Positions 62,008 through 64,000 of a stretch of DNA of 64,000 bases are shown piece after piece. Source of the DNA: Monocercomonoides exilis. Taxonomy: Eukaryota > Preaxostyla > Oxymonadida > Polymastigidae. The position numbers were made by a program, and so were the translations under genes. Positions within the stretch are counted from its first letter, which is position 1, and each line of letters opens with the position of its first letter. A model generated the notes under the pieces. It was given only the letters and a program-made list of their open reading frames with translations. It searched no databases and had not been told where the DNA came from. The DNA is taken from the NCBI GenBank assembly GCA_001643675.2, contig LSRY02000005.1, forward strand, positions 1,242,501 through 1,306,500. Reading direction: 5' to 3'.

Positions 62008-64000
62008 CTACACTTTCAACTTGTCAAAGAACGTGCTGTATTTCATTTGGTAGGTGAATGGATCTACAACAAAATAATCTCCATTCAACGTGCATCCCCA
62101 CACCTCATATCCGTCAAATGACGAATCATCCCCTTTCATAAGCACCGAGCCTTTTCTTTTATTTGCTTGTTTTTTCTTTCGAGGCAGAGAAACAAGACTC
62201 AGCGAAGATACCGATTGAAAAGGCGCATCAGCAAGTATGCGGATCAGCTTGTATGTGTACGCATCAAACACACGAATTCCACAGCATGGAGAAGCAACCC
62301 ACACACGCCCTCCAACAGTCAGCAGCTCATTCGAACAAGAAGGTTGAATGGATTTTCCTTCATGTGAATCGTGCTTAGAAGGCGAGGCAATGATTCCTCC
62401 AGCCGCCTGTTCAAATGGAATATACAAAACAGCAGAGATCAGCGGAGTGATCGCTTTCTCCTCTGCAGTCTGTTCGAAAGCGAACGAACGGCGAAGAATG
62501 AAGCTTTGTGCATCGTATATAGAAAGAGTGCCGCTCGATGTGCCAATCCACAAAGTGCCCGCGGGCGGAGGCAGAACAGGGAACAACGCCTCGGCGTTTC
62601 GAGACGAACGGAATGGATCAAACGCAGCTGATTGAGATTGGACTGTATTGGTTGGTAGGGTGGAAGAAACAGGAGATGAGAAGGCTTGAGGAAGAGGAGG
62701 GTTTGAGACAGAAGAAGGAGATTGCGATGGTGAAGGAGAAGAATTCGGTAATGATTTCGAAGAACCTGAAGCAGCTGTCGAGGCAACATGAGATTCAACC
62801 TGTACTGAAGCATCTGGAGTTGCCAGAGAAGGACAGCAAAATATATTGTGTGATGAATCATCCTTGGAAAACTGAATGTTCAAAGCAGCGCGCTCTTTTT
62901 CGCAGGCGTCGAGGTATAGCAAATACGAAAGGATCTGTGGAGCATTTGGGGGTACATGGGCAGCAGCGGTCGGCATAAACGAAGGGTACGAAATATCTTC
63001 GCGCCTCGGGTGCGAAGAAAAGACTGGGCTGTCATCGAGGAACGACGACTTCTGGTCGCTGTCTTCATCATCGTCGTAGTCGTTCTCGTCTGTTCCGCTT
63101 GGCGGCTCAGGAATAACGCTCGGCTCGTCGTTGACTTGTGAAAATTGGGATTTGTCTTCTTGGAAGGGATTACCAGAAAGAAATTGATTTCCAACGTTTG
63201 ATGGATCATTGCTCGCAAATGCAGAGTTTGATGTGCCTTGTTTCTTCTTCTTCTTCTTTTTCTTCTTTATAATGATCTTTGTCGTGTTTGGATTAAATGA
63301 CCGGCTAATCCTCAGACCTGCCGAAGATCGAATAGCCATTGAACGAGGAATCGACACAGTGGCTCTGGAAGGAAAGCGCCGAGCAGCGATCTCTGGCAAC
63401 ACACTCATCTGTTTGTATTCCTGTAACCTGCTCTCTGAAGCCGTGTTCGGATTGTAATCAATACTGTTTGCATTCTGTTTATTTAAATATGTAGCTTCAT
63501 GTGACTCTGGAGGGAGAGGGGGAGGATGAGGATGAGGAACGGGAGAAGACACAGAAGCAGCAGAGGAGGATCTCGAATGGGATGTGTTGGCTCGAGACAG
63601 CACCTGAGTGGTTGAAGCATCACTTGGCTGAGGCTTGCTTTCCTTTTGATGGGGCGAATTCGCAATCACAAAGAAGTCGTCGAACTGAGGCGATTCTGAG
63701 TCTGAGCGAGTTGGGAATTCATTTTCTTTATCTGCAACTTTTGCAAATGATGAACTTGTTATGTTTGCTTTGTTTTCGTCGAGATCATTTTGCATTGCTT
63801 CTCTTGTGTTTGTAATTGTCTTGCTTCTTCCAGACGAAGTAGTTTGCGAATGGAGTTGTTGCTGCTGTGCTTTCAGAAGTGCCTCACCTGGCTGAGAAGG
63901 AGCTTTAACTTCTTCTGCTTCTGCTTCCGCGTCTGCTTCTGCTTCTGATTCGCTTTTAGAGTCATTCGAAGAAGTGTCATTTTGCTTCGCTCTGCTCTTC
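62008..64000 (-). CDS. Beta-propeller (WD40-like) protein, 5' partial
   Basis: The frame is open to the window edge, so the N-terminus lies beyond 64000; ATG 63795 is internal to a longer open frame (Glu/Ala-rich, then Gln-rich). The visible 663 residues start with about 370 of low-complexity Ser/Pro/acidic sequence, including a run of Lys. The C-terminal part has propeller-like strands: LWIGTSSGTLSIYDAQSF, VWVASPCCGIRVFDAYTYKL and VWGCTLNGDYFVVDPFTYQM. This spacing resembles the terminal propellers of scaffold or Rho-GEF-type proteins, but no catalytic domain is in view and I do not recognise the family. TAG stop. No intron is needed in the visible part. Confidence 0.75.
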   Translation of the reverse strand, partial: KSRAKQNDTSSNDSKSESEAEADAEAEAEEVKAPSQPGEALLKAQQQQLHSQTTSSGRSKTITNTREAMQNDLDENKANITSSSFAKVADKENEFPTRSDSESPQFDDFFVIANSPHQKESKPQPSDASTTQVLSRANTSHSRSSSAASVSSPVPHPHPPPLPPESHEATYLNKQNANSIDYNPNTASESRLQEYKQMSVLPEIAARRFPSRATVSIPRSMAIRSSAGLRISRSFNPNTTKIIIKKKKKKKKKQGTSNSAFASNDPSNVGNQFLSGNPFQEDKSQFSQVNDEPSVIPEPPSGTDENDYDDDEDSDQKSSFLDDSPVFSSHPRREDISYPSFMPTAAAHVPPNAPQILSYLLYLDACEKERAALNIQFSKDDSSHNIFCCPSLATPDASVQVESHVASTAASGSSKSLPNSSPSPSQSPSSVSNPPLPQAFSSPVSSTLPTNTVQSQSAAFDPFRSSRNAEALFPVLPPPAGTLWIGTSSGTLSIYDAQSFILRRSFAFEQTAEEKAITPLISAVLYIPFEQAAGGIIASPSKHDSHEGKSIQPSCSNELLTVGGRVWVASPCCGIRVFDAYTYKLIRILADAPFQSVSSLSLVSLPRKKKQANKRKGSVLMKGDDSSFDGYEVWGCTLNGDYFVVDPFTYQMKYSTFFDKLKV

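Overview
The window is nuclear DNA of an intron-bearing protist. The best fit is an oxymonad (Preaxostyla), close to Monocercomonoides or Blattamonas. This is inferred from three things: very large signal-peptide/beta-helix/transmembrane/pseudokinase proteins that I associate with that group, short GT-AG introns in otherwise compact genes, and AT-rich spacers full of simple repeats around exons of near-balanced composition. Stop codons are mostly TGA (8 genes), with TAA (2) and TAG (2), so the standard code is the simplest reading. Thirty-six introns could be placed by requiring both phase and protein-family continuity. Most share an unusual 5' splice site, GTTTG or GTGTG.

Layout. 1-6870: 3' part of a beta-helix receptor-like gene with one in-frame TAA. 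7280-8240: a foldback transposon with apparently perfect 401-bp arms and a TA duplication. 8961-11496 (-): ER Hsp90 (GRP94), sharing a 126-bp divergent spacer with 11623-19863 (+), an intact 2746-residue paralogue of the first gene. 19864-22892: a spacer with a Tigger/pogo-type MITE and a decayed Merlin-type transposase. 22893-26219 (-): a Schlafen AlbA_2 domain fused to an NB-ARC-like STAND NTPase, the most novel-looking gene here. 26601-29613 (+): MGRN1-type RING E3. 29670-31453 (+): TauE/SafE-type transporter. 32342-33385 (+): IMPACT/Yih1. 33484-40002 (+): USP7-type deubiquitinase. 40788-51791 (+): a giant TONSOKU/TONSL-like replication-repair protein in 12 exons. 51792-56527: a transposon graveyard with a MITE, a pogo relic, an inverted repeat and a microsatellite. 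56528-57344 (-): isoprenylcysteine carboxyl methyltransferase (ICMT). 57525-60591 (+): Argonaute with PAZ and PIWI domains. 62008-64000 (-): a beta-propeller protein cut by the window edge.

The housekeeping genes (GRP94, IMPACT, USP7, TONSL, ICMT) have no evident shared pathway. Two themes recur. One is surface sensing or immunity-like proteins: the paired beta-helix receptors and the Schlafen/NB-ARC protein. The other is transposons beside an Argonaute gene: the long inverted repeats would fold into double-stranded RNA if transcribed, which is the usual trigger of Argonaute silencing. That link is an inference.
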